A stretch of DNA of 64,000 nucleotides from CAYMND01 sp964465065 (GTDB taxonomy: Bacteria > Acidobacteriota > Aminicenantia > UBA2199). The position numbers were made by a program, and so were the translations under genes. Position 1 is the stretch's first letter. Every line of letters starts with the position of its first letter. The notes under the pieces are model-generated. The model made no database searches, was not told the DNA's origin, and worked only from the letters and a program-made list of their open reading frames with translations. This document shows positions 1 to 9,211 of this stretch, one piece after another. The stretch covers positions 37,252 to 101,251 of the forward strand of contig CAYXHZ010000005.1 of the NCBI GenBank assembly GCA_964465065.1, in the 5' to 3' direction.

Positions 1-1692
1 CAGAGCGGGGCTGAATCGATCAACCTGAAGGCTGAGGATCCGCAGACTGCCGCCCGACGTGTCGGCCGTCCGGTCTTCCAATACCTGGGACTGACGCCGG
101 AAACAACCGGAGTCGATCAGGTGTACCCGTCGCTGCCTCGATCCGTAGCCGATGATCTGATCGTCTGCGGCCGGATGCGGCAGACCGGCTGCCGGATCGG
201 GCTGAGTTACGGACGTCGGGGAAAAAGTGAACAGGTCAGCGAATTGAATACCGCTGTCGAGCCGGTCATGCCGGGAAACCTGCTGGAAACCTTCTGGGCA
301 TACAAAAAGGTGGCCGAGCTGGCGCAGCAGGCGGAGCGGAACGAGGCAGAAATTCGCCGCACCGCCAGCCAATACGGTCTGGTTACGGCGCTGACTTCCC
401 TGATTGTTCTGGAACGGTTGGATCAGTACATCGAGCATGGCATCATGCCGCCGGAATCGCTGCCGCAGCTGCGGCAACAGTACCGCCGCCATATCGACGA
501 TCTGGAAACGCAGCGCAAAGGGCGCGAGAAATCCAAAATGGAACGGGTGCTGGCCATGTGGCGGGAAAGGCTGGACTGGTATGGAACCGATTTCAGCAAA
601 CTGCCCGCTCCGAAAGATGATAAGCGAAAAATGTCGCGCAGTCAGGAGGCGACAGCGGAACTTCCCGCCGCGCTGGCGGGCGGTGTCAGCGCCGATGAGG
701 CGCCGGCACCGGTCCGGGAAATGGCCCGGGATCAAGCGGTCAGTGCCAAGAGTATGACTTCGGATAAGGGCCGTAATGGAACCAGAACGGTGACGGTCAC
801 GCTTAAGGCTTTTGATCCTCAGACCCCCTACCTGCATGCTCTGCAAGCCGCCGCTCCGGATGAATGGCTCCGGGTGTACATGACCCAGCGCCGCCAGTTC
901 TCCGACTCGCCGTCCTTCTTTGTCGATTGCGCCGATTTCTTCTACCAGAAAAAAATGGCCGATCTGGCCTTGCGGGTCCTGTCGAATCTGGCTGAACTCA
1001 AGCTGGAGGATCCACAGCTGTTGAGGGTCCTGGCCGGACGCCTGACCCTGCACAAGCAGCCGGTCCTGGCCGGTGCTTTTTATGAAAAAATCCTCAAACT
1101 GCGCCCCGAAGAACCGCAGTCGTACCGGGATCTGGCCCTGCAACTGGCCGATCTCGGTCAATACCGGCGGGCGGTGGAACTGCTCAATCAGGTCATTTTT
1201 CAGGACTGGGACCGTTTCAACGGCATCGAAATCGTCGCCCTGATGGAGCTCAATGAAATCATTCGCCGGGCCAAACAGGCCGGGATCGACGATCTGCCGG
1301 TATCGCCTGCCTTCGTGCAGGCGGTCAACACCGATTTGCGTCTGGTGCTCAGCTGGGACGCCGACGCCACCGATATCGATCTGCACGTAGTCGAACCCAC
1401 CGGGGAAGAGGTCTGCTACAGCCATAAATTATCGAGTTCCGGAGGACTTGTCTCCAACGATTTTACCCAGGGTTACGGGCCGGAGGAGTACGTTGTGCGC
1501 CGGGCCATTTCCGGATCGTATCGGATCCGGGTCCGCTACTATGGCTCGCAGTCGCAGCGCCTGCTGGGACCGGTGACGGTCAGAGTCGACATCTTCACCC
1601 ATTTCAATCGGCCCGGGCAGCAGAAACGGACGGTGTTGCTGCGTCTGGAGGACAAAAAGGAAATGGCCGATGTGGCCGAGGTGAAATGGTAG
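1..1692 (+). CDS. VIT/VWA-type protein with TPR and C-terminal DUF2135 domain (5' partial)
   Basis: The reading frame is open from base 1 to the TAG at 1690-1692, so the N-terminus lies outside the window; the GTG at 121 is only an internal codon. The visible part has three sections. The first resembles the tail of VIT/von Willebrand A proteins, with a YGLVTALTSLIVLE stretch. The middle has TPR-like helices at about codons 335-405. The end is a DUF2135 (YfaP-like) beta domain beginning LRLVLSWDADATDIDLHV. Proteins of this layout in other bacteria are large, probably envelope-associated and of unknown function. VIT and VWA domains are predicted upstream but cannot be seen here. The next gene starts 89 bases downstream. 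Confidence 0.75.
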   Translation, partial: QSGAESINLKAEDPQTAARRVGRPVFQYLGLTPETTGVDQVYPSLPRSVADDLIVCGRMRQTGCRIGLSYGRRGKSEQVSELNTAVEPVMPGNLLETFWAYKKVAELAQQAERNEAEIRRTASQYGLVTALTSLIVLERLDQYIEHGIMPPESLPQLRQQYRRHIDDLETQRKGREKSKMERVLAMWRERLDWYGTDFSKLPAPKDDKRKMSRSQEATAELPAALAGGVSADEAPAPVREMARDQAVSAKSMTSDKGRNGTRTVTVTLKAFDPQTPYLHALQAAAPDEWLRVYMTQRRQFSDSPSFFVDCADFFYQKKMADLALRVLSNLAELKLEDPQLLRVLAGRLTLHKQPVLAGAFYEKILKLRPEEPQSYRDLALQLADLGQYRRAVELLNQVIFQDWDRFNGIEIVALMELNEIIRRAKQAGIDDLPVSPAFVQAVNTDLRLVLSWDADATDIDLHVVEPTGEEVCYSHKLSSSGGLVSNDFTQGYGPEEYVVRRAISGSYRIRVRYYGSQSQRLLGPVTVRVDIFTHFNRPGQQKRTVLLRLEDKKEMADVAEVKW

Positions 1693-1781
1693 GATGAAAT
1701 CTGCAGAAAATGCTAATATAACAGTACAGCCTGGATTCAAGGCCTGAGACGCCGGTTGGCCGTCGTCGACAAGAGGTGTTC

Positions 1782-3818
1782 ATGCGCCGTGTTGTGCAGA
1801 TTCGTACGTTTTTGATCGTTGCCGCCATCGTTTTCGGATGCGGATCATTGCTGCTGCCCCAGGCCGCTCCGGCGGAGCGGACGCCGGACCAACGGCTGGC
1901 TGCGGCCAGGGACTTGCTGGAAAAGCAGCCGGATCAGGCCATAAGCGAAATCGACCGACTGCTCTCCACCAGCGAAGGTTTGAGCCCGATTCAGCACATG
2001 GAAGCCTGGATCATTCTGGCCAATGCCCATAACAACAGCGCCAGGCACGAGACTGCGCTGGCCTGGGCGCAAAAAGCCCTGGACCTGGCCCGGCAGAACC
2101 ATGCGGTCGAAAAGGAAGTGCTGGCCCGCTACGCCATGATCAACGTGTACCGGAACCAGGGAAAGCTCGACGAGGAGATCCGTCTCGGCCAAGAGACGCT
2201 CAACCAGGCTGAACGAAGCGCCGATCCGCGCCTGATCATGACCCTGGCCAATTCGCTCGGGGCCAGCTATACCCGCAAGGGCCAATACGATCTGGCGATC
2301 GAATGCTTTCAAAAGGCGCTCGATCATGCCGTGGCCGGCGGCGATACCGATGCCCAGACCAAGATGATCAACAATCTCTCCTCCCTGCTGATTGCCGTCA
2401 AGGATTTCGATCGGGCTCTGCCGGTGATGAAGCAGGGTATTGATCTGGCGGAGAAAACCGGTAATAAAGCCAATATGGCGACTCTGCTTTCCAACCAGTC
2501 CGCCATTCTGGATGAGTTGGGCCGCAAGGACGAACAACTTTCCAGCCTGAACCGGGCGCTGATTCTGGCCCGGGAAAGCGGTTCGCAGAAAGTGGAAGGC
2601 ACGGTACTGACCAACCTGGCCGATCTGTACCTGGAGGAAGGCGATTATCCCCGGGCCGCCGAGCTGGCCCAGCAGGGTCTGAAAATAGCCGAAAACAGCG
2701 GGGATCTGTATCAAAGCTATGTCAGCAAGGTGACCTACGCTCAGGCCATCAGCCATCTGGGGCGGTCGGCACAGGCCATCGCCATTTTTCAGGAGGCGCT
2801 GACCGGATTCCAGCAAGCCGGGATGGAAGCGGAAGTCATCGAGGTCACCGGCATCATGTCCGCGGCCTATGAACAGGCGGGGCAAACGGCCAAGGCGCTG
2901 GCGCTTTTCAAGCTTTTCAAGGAGAAGAGCGACGCCTTGTTTCAGAGTGAGAAAATCAAAACGGTGGCCGAGTTGCAGGAGAAGTACGAATCGGAACAGA
3001 AGCAGCGCGAGATCGAACTGCTGAGCAAGGAGAACCTGCTGCAGGCGGTGCAGTTGCAACGCAGGCAGGATCAGCGCAACATCATCCTGCTCGTCGCCGT
3101 TTCTCTGGTTCTGATCTGTCTGCTGGTGTTCCAACGCTATCGGATGATCCGCAAAACCAACAAGAAATTGCAGCTGATGAATGTCCGTCTGAACGAACTG
3201 TCACTGCGGGATTCGTTGACCGGCCTGTACAACCGGCGTTTTTTCTTCAGTCATATCGACAGTCATGCCGCCTACAGCAAGCGCAACATCGACCGGCTTG
3301 GCGGCGTGCCCGCGCAACTGGCATTTCTGATCATCGACATCGACAATTTCAAGACGATCAATGACCGTTACGGTCATCATGTCGGCGATTTGGTACTCAA
3401 AGAATTTGCCGCGCGGCTCGCGCCGGTTCTCCGCGAGAGCGATATCCTGGTGCGCTGGGGCGGCGAGGAATTTTTGCTGCTGGGTCGGGATGTGCACTTC
3501 GAGGGCGCCGGGCAGCTGGCGCAGCGGGTGTTGAGTAGCATCGACCGACAGATGCTGACCGTCGAAAGGGATGAGCGCAACATCACCTGCTCGGTCGGTT
3601 ATTGCTGCTATCCGTTCGCCGGGGAGGACACGCAGGTCATCAACTGGGAAAAGGCTGTTCAGATCGCCGACCACTGCCTCTATAAAGCCAAAGCGGCCGG
3701 CCGCAACCGGGCCATCGGCGCCCAGGCCGCTTCCAGCCCCATGTCCGTTGAGGATCAGCAGCGGATCGTCGACGATTTCGAGCGGGCATGCGAGCAGGGA
3801 TTGATCCGGCTGGTCTGA
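1782..3818 (+). CDS. TPR receptor-type diguanylate cyclase (TPR-TM-GGDEF)
   Basis: This 678-residue protein should make cyclic di-GMP from two GTP. ATG 1782 is preferred over GTG 1776 because AAGAGG lies just upstream. A signal-peptide-like hydrophobic N-terminus is followed by TPR repeats (about 40-400), a short coiled coil, a membrane segment (about 430-452) and a GGDEF domain. The active-site motif GGEEF starts at residue 560. An RxxD inhibitory site (RESD, 551-554) sits exactly five residues upstream, so product inhibition is probably intact. The order implies periplasmic TPRs sensing a partner and a cytoplasmic cyclase. The TPR-kinase at 41725 has the same layout with a different output domain. 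Confidence 0.9.
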   Translation: MRRVVQIRTFLIVAAIVFGCGSLLLPQAAPAERTPDQRLAAARDLLEKQPDQAISEIDRLLSTSEGLSPIQHMEAWIILANAHNNSARHETALAWAQKALDLARQNHAVEKEVLARYAMINVYRNQGKLDEEIRLGQETLNQAERSADPRLIMTLANSLGASYTRKGQYDLAIECFQKALDHAVAGGDTDAQTKMINNLSSLLIAVKDFDRALPVMKQGIDLAEKTGNKANMATLLSNQSAILDELGRKDEQLSSLNRALILARESGSQKVEGTVLTNLADLYLEEGDYPRAAELAQQGLKIAENSGDLYQSYVSKVTYAQAISHLGRSAQAIAIFQEALTGFQQAGMEAEVIEVTGIMSAAYEQAGQTAKALALFKLFKEKSDALFQSEKIKTVAELQEKYESEQKQREIELLSKENLLQAVQLQRRQDQRNIILLVAVSLVLICLLVFQRYRMIRKTNKKLQLMNVRLNELSLRDSLTGLYNRRFFFSHIDSHAAYSKRNIDRLGGVPAQLAFLIIDIDNFKTINDRYGHHVGDLVLKEFAARLAPVLRESDILVRWGGEEFLLLGRDVHFEGAGQLAQRVLSSIDRQMLTVERDERNITCSVGYCCYPFAGEDTQVINWEKAVQIADHCLYKAKAAGRNRAIGAQAASSPMSVEDQQRIVDDFERACEQGLIRLV

Positions 3819-3837
3819 GGACTGAGCGATCGATCGT

Positions 3838-4338
3838 TCATTGCATGGCCGGCATGCCGAATTGGGCCCATTCCTCCTGGCTGGGACCGTAGATGCCCGG
3901 AACTTTCATGTCCAGAACGCGCATCAGGGCGATCATTTCGCCACGGTGGTGGATTTCATGGGCGCTCAGAACGAACAGGGTATAACCGTTGGCCCATTTC
4001 TCCCCGTACATCTCGACTTCGGTGTCCAGATCGCTGTCCCGCCACTTGTTTTTTACGGCCTGGGCAAGGATACGGCTGTGCTGCTCGTAGAGAGCGATGA
4101 TTTCGGCGAAAGTGCCCGGAATGGGCTGATCTTTCAATGTGTCTTCGCTCAGGAGTCCGACCTGGTGCGGCATCTCCGTGACCGACTGGGTGATGTGCCA
4201 GGCCATGCGTTCCAGGGAACGCAGCTTGTCGTTGACCCGGGTTGCCTTCTTGGTCTCGTCGACCGCCTTGAAAATGGACAGGGTCTTGCCGCGCTCCGAT
4301 TCCAGGATGGCTAAAAAGTCGCTGATCTTGCGTATCAT
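3838..4338 (-). CDS. DinB-family four-helix protein
   Basis: The 166-residue protein has the DinB/YfiT-like pattern: an N-terminal helix, a WH pair near residue 48 and a C-terminal HEIHHRGE motif. These histidines would form the metal-binding triad of the family. DinB-like proteins include thiol-dependent S-transferases, some of which use bacillithiol, and this genome has bacillithiol genes at 28-31 kb. That link is inference only. A good TATAAT promoter lies just upstream. The 3' end converges on the GGDEF gene with about 19 bases between stops. Confidence 0.85.
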   Translation of the reverse strand: MIRKISDFLAILESERGKTLSIFKAVDETKKATRVNDKLRSLERMAWHITQSVTEMPHQVGLLSEDTLKDQPIPGTFAEIIALYEQHSRILAQAVKNKWRDSDLDTEVEMYGEKWANGYTLFVLSAHEIHHRGEMIALMRVLDMKVPGIYGPSQEEWAQFGMPAMQ

Positions 4339-4363
4339 GTTCTGCTCCTTTTTTGTATGGCGA

Positions 4364-4393
4364 ATTATACAATGAAACCGGATCGGCCGTCAT
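4364..4393 (-). promoter_or_regulatory. sigma-70-like promoter for the DinB gene
   Basis: Read on the minus strand, ATGACG (4388-4393) and a perfect TATAAT (4364-4369) are separated by 18 bases. The -10 lies about 25 bases before the DinB start. This suggests DinB is transcribed separately from the CAP genes upstream. Confidence 0.5.
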
Positions 4394-4426
4394 GACCTGT
4401 TCGGCGGCAGGCCGAGGGTCCGGACC

Positions 4427-5590
4427 TCAACGGGCGGCGATGGCGACGATCAGGACATTGCGGTACGGAAGGCTTTCGGTGGGGTACAGCACGTGAAGGC
4501 CGAGACTTTTCAAGCCTTTCCGGGTGATGCTTTCCAGAATGTCGTGCGGGATCGAATCGATATCTGCGGTTTCGTAAGCCAGTATGGTTTTGAATTCGCC
4601 TTTAATGGTTCGATTCTTGATACGGTTCAGGAAGGAAATGGCTGTGTTTTTGGCGTATGCGGCCAGGGAGTTGAGCCAGACGGTCTGGGGCAGGCCGGCG
4701 TCTCTTCTGAGACGGTTCAGGTGTGAGAACAGCCTGCTTTGCGCGTTTCCGTCCAGCATAAGATCGGGAAATTTCACCAGGGTGACGGCGTAGCAGCCGC
4801 CGGGATTGACATCGCTGCGTTGGAAAGCGGCACCCAGGATCCAGGCTGAAGGGCGGCTGGCCAACTCCCGGGCCAATTTACCGCTGACCTGCCCGAATTC
4901 GCTGAAACTGTGGGTGACCAACTCCGCCCTGCCCCATGTCCAGGTTTCGGGCAGCTTGGGGTCGGTGTCTCCGTATAGGAATTCACCGGCACGCTGACGG
5001 CAGAGAGCCTGCAACTCGGGGCTTTTGCCCAGCGGTTCGCGCCAACCGGGAATGGAGAGGTTTTTCAGCATGGCAACCAGTTCCTGCTCGACTTCCTGCG
5101 CGGGAATCGGTGTGAAGGTGCGGGCGAATACCTGGGTCGTGTAGTATTGCTGGCCGTCGAAAGCGATACCGATTCCCAGCTGGCCGAACTGGGTTGACAG
5201 AATGTTGTTCCGGTGTCCGGGGCTGTCCATCAGGGCCTGGTGGACGATGCGCATGATGAAGGTGTCGCTGCAGGCGACATTTTCCCCGACCTGGAAAAAG
5301 TAGACGCCGGCATCGGCCAGGCGGACGGTCAACGGGTCATAATCGGGGAATGTATGGGACAGCTTCTTCTCCTGCATCATCTTGCGGCTGTGGGCGCGGG
5401 CGACCTCCCGTAAGCTGGCGTCAGCGTCAAGTTCGGGCAAACCCCGGGCGCTGCGTTCCTGGTTGACCCATTCGAGCAACCTTTCCTCCAGCTGATCCAG
5501 GTCGAGGCCGAAATCCTCCACCTGTTGAGCCGGGAGGGCACGGCCGATCAGACACAGCCCGAACAGCAGAAAAATGATGTAGATGCGCAT
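4427..5590 (-). CDS. secreted CAP-domain (SCP/PR1) protein, longer paralogue
   Basis: The protein has 387 residues and a clear signal peptide (MRIYIIFLLFGLCLIGRA, cut near PAQQ). The N-terminal CAP domain (about 30-160) keeps the family residues: AHSRKM, GENVA, SPGHRNNIL and GIGIAFDG. The remaining 220 residues are not recognised and include a second helical part followed by a strand-rich end. The ATG at 5590 follows the TAA of the upstream paralogue with no base between, so translation is probably coupled. CAP proteins are extracytoplasmic; reported roles include lipid binding and proteolysis, and none can be chosen here. Confidence 0.85.
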   Translation of the reverse strand: MRIYIIFLLFGLCLIGRALPAQQVEDFGLDLDQLEERLLEWVNQERSARGLPELDADASLREVARAHSRKMMQEKKLSHTFPDYDPLTVRLADAGVYFFQVGENVACSDTFIMRIVHQALMDSPGHRNNILSTQFGQLGIGIAFDGQQYYTTQVFARTFTPIPAQEVEQELVAMLKNLSIPGWREPLGKSPELQALCRQRAGEFLYGDTDPKLPETWTWGRAELVTHSFSEFGQVSGKLARELASRPSAWILGAAFQRSDVNPGGCYAVTLVKFPDLMLDGNAQSRLFSHLNRLRRDAGLPQTVWLNSLAAYAKNTAISFLNRIKNRTIKGEFKTILAYETADIDSIPHDILESITRKGLKSLGLHVLYPTESLPYRNVLIVAIAAR

Positions 5591-6502
5591 TTATTTTCCG
5601 ACAACGGCAACGATCAGGTGGTTTTGCGGAGCTTGCGGCTTGTCGTCCCGGACGATGCGGATGTAAATGTCCTGGCTGGCAGTCGACAGGACGGCGACGA
5701 CCAGATCGTTGGGGATGAATGAAATGTCGGCGGTCTCGTAGACGTAGTACAGAGGGAAGCGCGGATCGGACGCCGGCTTGCGGGCCGCAAGCGTCGCCGG
5801 TCTGGTCTTGGCGAACAGCAGGGATTTGGCCAGCGATACAGCCTGGTTGGCGAAAGTGTGATTCCAGTTGAACTGGGGTTGATCGCAGACTGTCCGGTAC
5901 TGGTTGAGGCGCTCCCAGAGATCTCTGGACAGCTTGCCCGATTTTTCCGACCCGCCGATGCGGGGCGGTGGCGCAGCCAATTGTCCGGCGGCCCGGGTGG
6001 CGCTTGACGGCATGATCAGATCGGCGAACAGCTGGGTGACCAGGAAGGATTCACCGTCGAAGACGATGCCCACCCCGATTTGCCGGAAAGCTGGAGACAG
6101 GATGTTGACCCGGTGTCTGGGGCTGTCGAGCAGGGCCTGATGGATGACGGCCGGAATGGAGGTCGGGGCGCGGGCTACGTTTTCGGCTACGGTATGGAAG
6201 TAGAGGCGGGCATCGGCCATGCGGATGTCCAGCTGGGGATAACCCGGGAAATCGTGGGCCAGGGTTCTTTCCTGGATCATCTTGCGGCTGTGGGCTCTGG
6301 CCAGTTCGCTCAGGGCGGTTTCAGACTGCAATTCCGGCAATCCGCAGCCTGTTCGTTCGCAATTGACCAAAGCGATCAGCTGTTTTTCCAGTTCAGCCGG
6401 GCTGGGGTCGAATCCGTCGTTCGTCTGCGCCGGCAGACAGGAACACAGGCATTTGAGGATCAGTATGGCGGACCAAGCCGCTCGTTTGCACATCAAGGTC
6501 AT
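5591..6502 (-). CDS. secreted CAP-domain (SCP/PR1) protein, shorter paralogue
   Basis: The frame extends upstream to a TTG at 6529, but ATG 6502 or 6493 gives a normal signal peptide (CKRAAWSAILILKCLCSCLPA). ATG 6502 also sits a few bases past the stop of the upstream gene. The CAP domain shows ARAHSRKM, AENVARAP, SPRHRVNIL and GVGIVFDG, closely matching its neighbour at 4427-5590. The C-terminal part is shorter and unrecognised, yet both proteins share a YETADI-S-IPND-like ending, so they arose by tandem duplication of the whole gene. The start is less certain than the identity. Confidence 0.8.
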   Translation of the reverse strand: MTLMCKRAAWSAILILKCLCSCLPAQTNDGFDPSPAELEKQLIALVNCERTGCGLPELQSETALSELARAHSRKMIQERTLAHDFPGYPQLDIRMADARLYFHTVAENVARAPTSIPAVIHQALLDSPRHRVNILSPAFRQIGVGIVFDGESFLVTQLFADLIMPSSATRAAGQLAAPPPRIGGSEKSGKLSRDLWERLNQYRTVCDQPQFNWNHTFANQAVSLAKSLLFAKTRPATLAARKPASDPRFPLYYVYETADISFIPNDLVVAVLSTASQDIYIRIVRDDKPQAPQNHLIVAVVGK

Positions 6503-6509
6503 GGTATGG

Positions 6510-7049
6510 TCAACAGCTGTGTTTTTCAAGATGTGTTGGGATCAAATCCTGTTCCGGCGGGATGATTTCTCTCTTCTGGTTTCGATAATCCCGCTTCCAG
6601 CGGGTGAAGCCGGCGCGGAACAGACCGCCGAACAGGCGTACCGCCGCGTAATAGATCCAGCGCAGTGCGAAATGGTCGCGTTGCAGGAAGAACAGGAACA
6701 AGCGGTCGGCCCCGGCCCGGTCGAGCGGGAGACCGCAATCCAGGAACTGGTAGAGGGCGTCGTGAACCAGTGATGCGTAATAGCATTTGGGCTTTTGGGT
6801 CCGGGTATGGGTGACGCCGTCCGGCGTACCCAACAGAAGGTCCAGAAACTGGAATTTAGGGGTGCAACCGTCCCAGGCGTAACCCCGGTGGATCACGGCC
6901 CGGCCGTCACCGTGAACGGTAAGCCGTCTTTGCCCGCGGCTGTCTCGGAAGCAGTAGCTCGGCTGGTCGTCATGACTATGACCGGCGCTGACAGCGAATT
7001 CGAAATCCTCATCCAGGACAAATACCCATCTGGCGGCGAATGCAGACAT
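6510..7049 (-). CDS. DUF1353 family protein
   Basis: The 179-residue protein starts at ATG 7049, preceded on its strand by a GGGGGGAG ribosome site; an upstream in-frame start at 7100 lacks one. Family signatures are YAWDGCTPKF near residue 57 and ASLVHDALYQFL near residue 90, followed by an RAGADRLF helix. DUF1353 proteins occur in phages and bacteria and their function is not established. It precedes the two CAP genes on the same strand with almost no gap, so the three are likely co-transcribed. Confidence 0.75.
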   Translation of the reverse strand: MSAFAARWVFVLDEDFEFAVSAGHSHDDQPSYCFRDSRGQRRLTVHGDGRAVIHRGYAWDGCTPKFQFLDLLLGTPDGVTHTRTQKPKCYYASLVHDALYQFLDCGLPLDRAGADRLFLFFLQRDHFALRWIYYAAVRLFGGLFRAGFTRWKRDYRNQKREIIPPEQDLIPTHLEKHSC

Positions 7050-7109
7050 CGCTCCCCCCCTGTACGATCGGATTGTAAACGGGCGGGCGGCATTAAGCAA
7101 GGCGGCTTG

Positions 7110-7817
7110 TCATTTCACCGTGAAATAGATGTGACCCCAGTAGTAGAAATCGATTCTGGACCCCGGCGCCGTATCTGTGCTCAGCTTGAACTGACCCATC
7201 GCTCCGACGACTTCCAGATCGAAGCGGTACTTGTTGCCGGCCGTGAGCAGGCCTGCCGGTATATCGACCTCCTCGGCGCAAACGGTGGCGGTGTACAGCA
7301 CGGTGTTGCTGGTGAAATTCTTCAGGGTCACCAGGGTGTTGAGAACCGTCTTGGTGTAATCCCAGCGGAATTTGACCGTACGCCCGATCAGACTCCTGCG
7401 GGGGATGACGGCCTCGGGCAAGGGGTAGACCCAGCGGATGTAATTGTCGAGAAGGTATGTGCCGAGGGTGATTTCCCGGGCGACTTTCAGGCCGGGAGAC
7501 GGCAGTAATTTCGGGATCATTTTGATGACGACCGTTTTGTTGCCGCTCGGGTCGTATGCGTACGGAGTGCCTCCGCTGTACTGTCCGTTGCCCTGGTCGT
7601 TGAGCAGCAGGCTGTCCAGGTAAACCCTCTGCCCGGGCAGGGGCGAACCGTTTCTGGACAGGTGCAGACCGGCGTTGATGTACGTCAGGTATTGAGAACT
7701 TCCGGTAACCAGAATTTTATCCGACGCGATAGATGAAAAAGTGCCTCTGGTCTGCCCGGTGACGGCAGAGGCAATGGCCAGAACGATCGCGATCATGGTC
7801 AGAAAATGTTTCTGCAT
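7110..7817 (-). CDS. secreted protein of unknown function
   Basis: I do not recognise this 235-residue protein. ATG 7817 has a strong AGGAGGA site and begins a clean signal peptide (MQKHFLTMIAIVLAIASAVTGQT). The mature part is rich in beta-strand-like stretches and aromatic residues, has one cysteine, and ends in a YYWGHIYFTVK segment. That suggests a beta-sandwich envelope or surface protein. It is the first gene of a minus-strand run continuing through DUF1353 and the two CAP genes (60 bases to the next start). In-frame codons further upstream (to 7877) are unlikely because the ribosome site lies inside them. Confidence 0.65.
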   Translation of the reverse strand: MQKHFLTMIAIVLAIASAVTGQTRGTFSSIASDKILVTGSSQYLTYINAGLHLSRNGSPLPGQRVYLDSLLLNDQGNGQYSGGTPYAYDPSGNKTVVIKMIPKLLPSPGLKVAREITLGTYLLDNYIRWVYPLPEAVIPRRSLIGRTVKFRWDYTKTVLNTLVTLKNFTSNTVLYTATVCAEEVDIPAGLLTAGNKYRFDLEVVGAMGQFKLSTDTAPGSRIDFYYWGHIYFTVK

Positions 7818-8038
7818 GGTTCCTCCTGAATCGTCGCTTGTGTCATGCATGAACATTGCCATGGGTAGGGCTGTCATGTGGATTTATATAATACCGATAT
7901 GACAGGACTATTTTTTTATGACCGGGTCGGTGCGGACTGGGACCTTAAACCGTTGTTTCATTTTGAGACGGCATGCCGGTGCCCGGGAGCCGCTTGATTG
8001 CGGCTGAAAAAACGGATATTCTGAGCGGGTAAACGGGA

Positions 8039-9211
8039 ATGTGGGTTGTACTGATGAAAAAAAGGCGTATCGTGCTGTCGGTCTTGTCGGCGATTGTCGT
8101 CGTTCCGCTTGGTTGGTGTCTGCCCGGTTGGTTGTGGGGGCCGGCACTGGAGGCCATCCGGATTCAGCCCAGGGATTTGTCGCTGACCCTGGTGGTCAAC
8201 GGCCGGGTTTTAGCCCCAAGTCGGGTACAGATCGGGGTGCAGATCACCGGCGTAGTCTCGCGGCGCTGCGTCGAGGAAGGGGACCGTGTCCGGACGGGAC
8301 AATTGCTGCTCGAACTCGACAGTGCCCAGGCTCAGGCCGGGCTGGACAAGGCCCAGGCCGTACTGGACAGGCTGCGCGAGGCGGCTGCGCCGGCGGACAG
8401 AGCTTCGCTGGCCCAGGCTGAGAGCGCTCTGCGTCTGAGTGAACGCCAGCACGAACGCAATCGACATCTGTACCAGGAGGGGGTCATTCCCCTGAGTCAG
8501 CTGGAAGAGTCCGCCAAGAATCTGGAGAGTGCCCGGGCTCTCCAGGCATCGGCTCAGGCCTGGTCCCAAAGTACGAATGCCGGCAGCGACCTGCGTGTGG
8601 CCCGGGCCGAGTTGGATTTGGCCAGGGTGGCCTTGGCCCAGACCCGGGTTCTGTCTCCGGCCGACGCGGTCGTTTTGAGTCGTTCGGTCGAGGCCGGCGA
8701 TCAGGTTCAACCCGGCAGGACATTGCTGGTGCTGGCCCTCGATGAGCCGCTGCAGCTGTTCGTCCAACCCGACGAGCGCCATCTGGCCCAGCTGAGCATC
8801 GGCCAGGAGGCCCTGGCCAGCGCCGACGCCTTCCCCGATCGCCGTTTTTCGACCCGTATCAGTCGAATCGCCCCCGGAATCGACGCTACCCGGGGTACGG
8901 TGGATGTGCGCCTGACCCTCAGCGAACCGGCCGACTTTCTGCGTCCGGATATGACCGTATCGGTGGAAATTCTGTGCCGGAAAACGCCGAAGGCCCTGGT
9001 CGTACCCCTGCAGGCGCTGCGCGGCGGACAAAACGACCATGTACTGGTTCTGCGTTCGGGACGGGCCGTGAAGGCGATGGTCCGACTCGGTCAGCGCGGC
9101 GAAAGCGAGGCCGAAGTGCAGGAAGGCTTGCAGGCCGGCGATATTGTGCTGCTGGCACCGGCCGCCCGGGAAGGCGAACGCTGCCGAGCCCGGCTGGACA
9201 GTGAGCCATGA
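8039..9211 (+). CDS. periplasmic adaptor (membrane fusion) protein of an efflux ABC system
   Basis: The protein has about 390 residues in HlyD/MacA style: an N-terminal membrane anchor (about 8-28), a split lipoyl/barrel-sandwich domain (from GRVLAPSRVQIGVQITG; second half near 190-225), an alpha hairpin (about 95-180) and beta-barrel/proximal domains. It would link an inner-membrane ABC permease to an outer-membrane channel. The start could be ATG 8039 or ATG 8054 (MKKRR); neither has a strong ribosome site. The stop overlaps the next start as ATGA. No outer-membrane factor gene is nearby. Confidence 0.85.
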   Translation: MWVVLMKKRRIVLSVLSAIVVVPLGWCLPGWLWGPALEAIRIQPRDLSLTLVVNGRVLAPSRVQIGVQITGVVSRRCVEEGDRVRTGQLLLELDSAQAQAGLDKAQAVLDRLREAAAPADRASLAQAESALRLSERQHERNRHLYQEGVIPLSQLEESAKNLESARALQASAQAWSQSTNAGSDLRVARAELDLARVALAQTRVLSPADAVVLSRSVEAGDQVQPGRTLLVLALDEPLQLFVQPDERHLAQLSIGQEALASADAFPDRRFSTRISRIAPGIDATRGTVDVRLTLSEPADFLRPDMTVSVEILCRKTPKALVVPLQALRGGQNDHVLVLRSGRAVKAMVRLGQRGESEAEVQEGLQAGDIVLLAPAAREGERCRARLDSEP

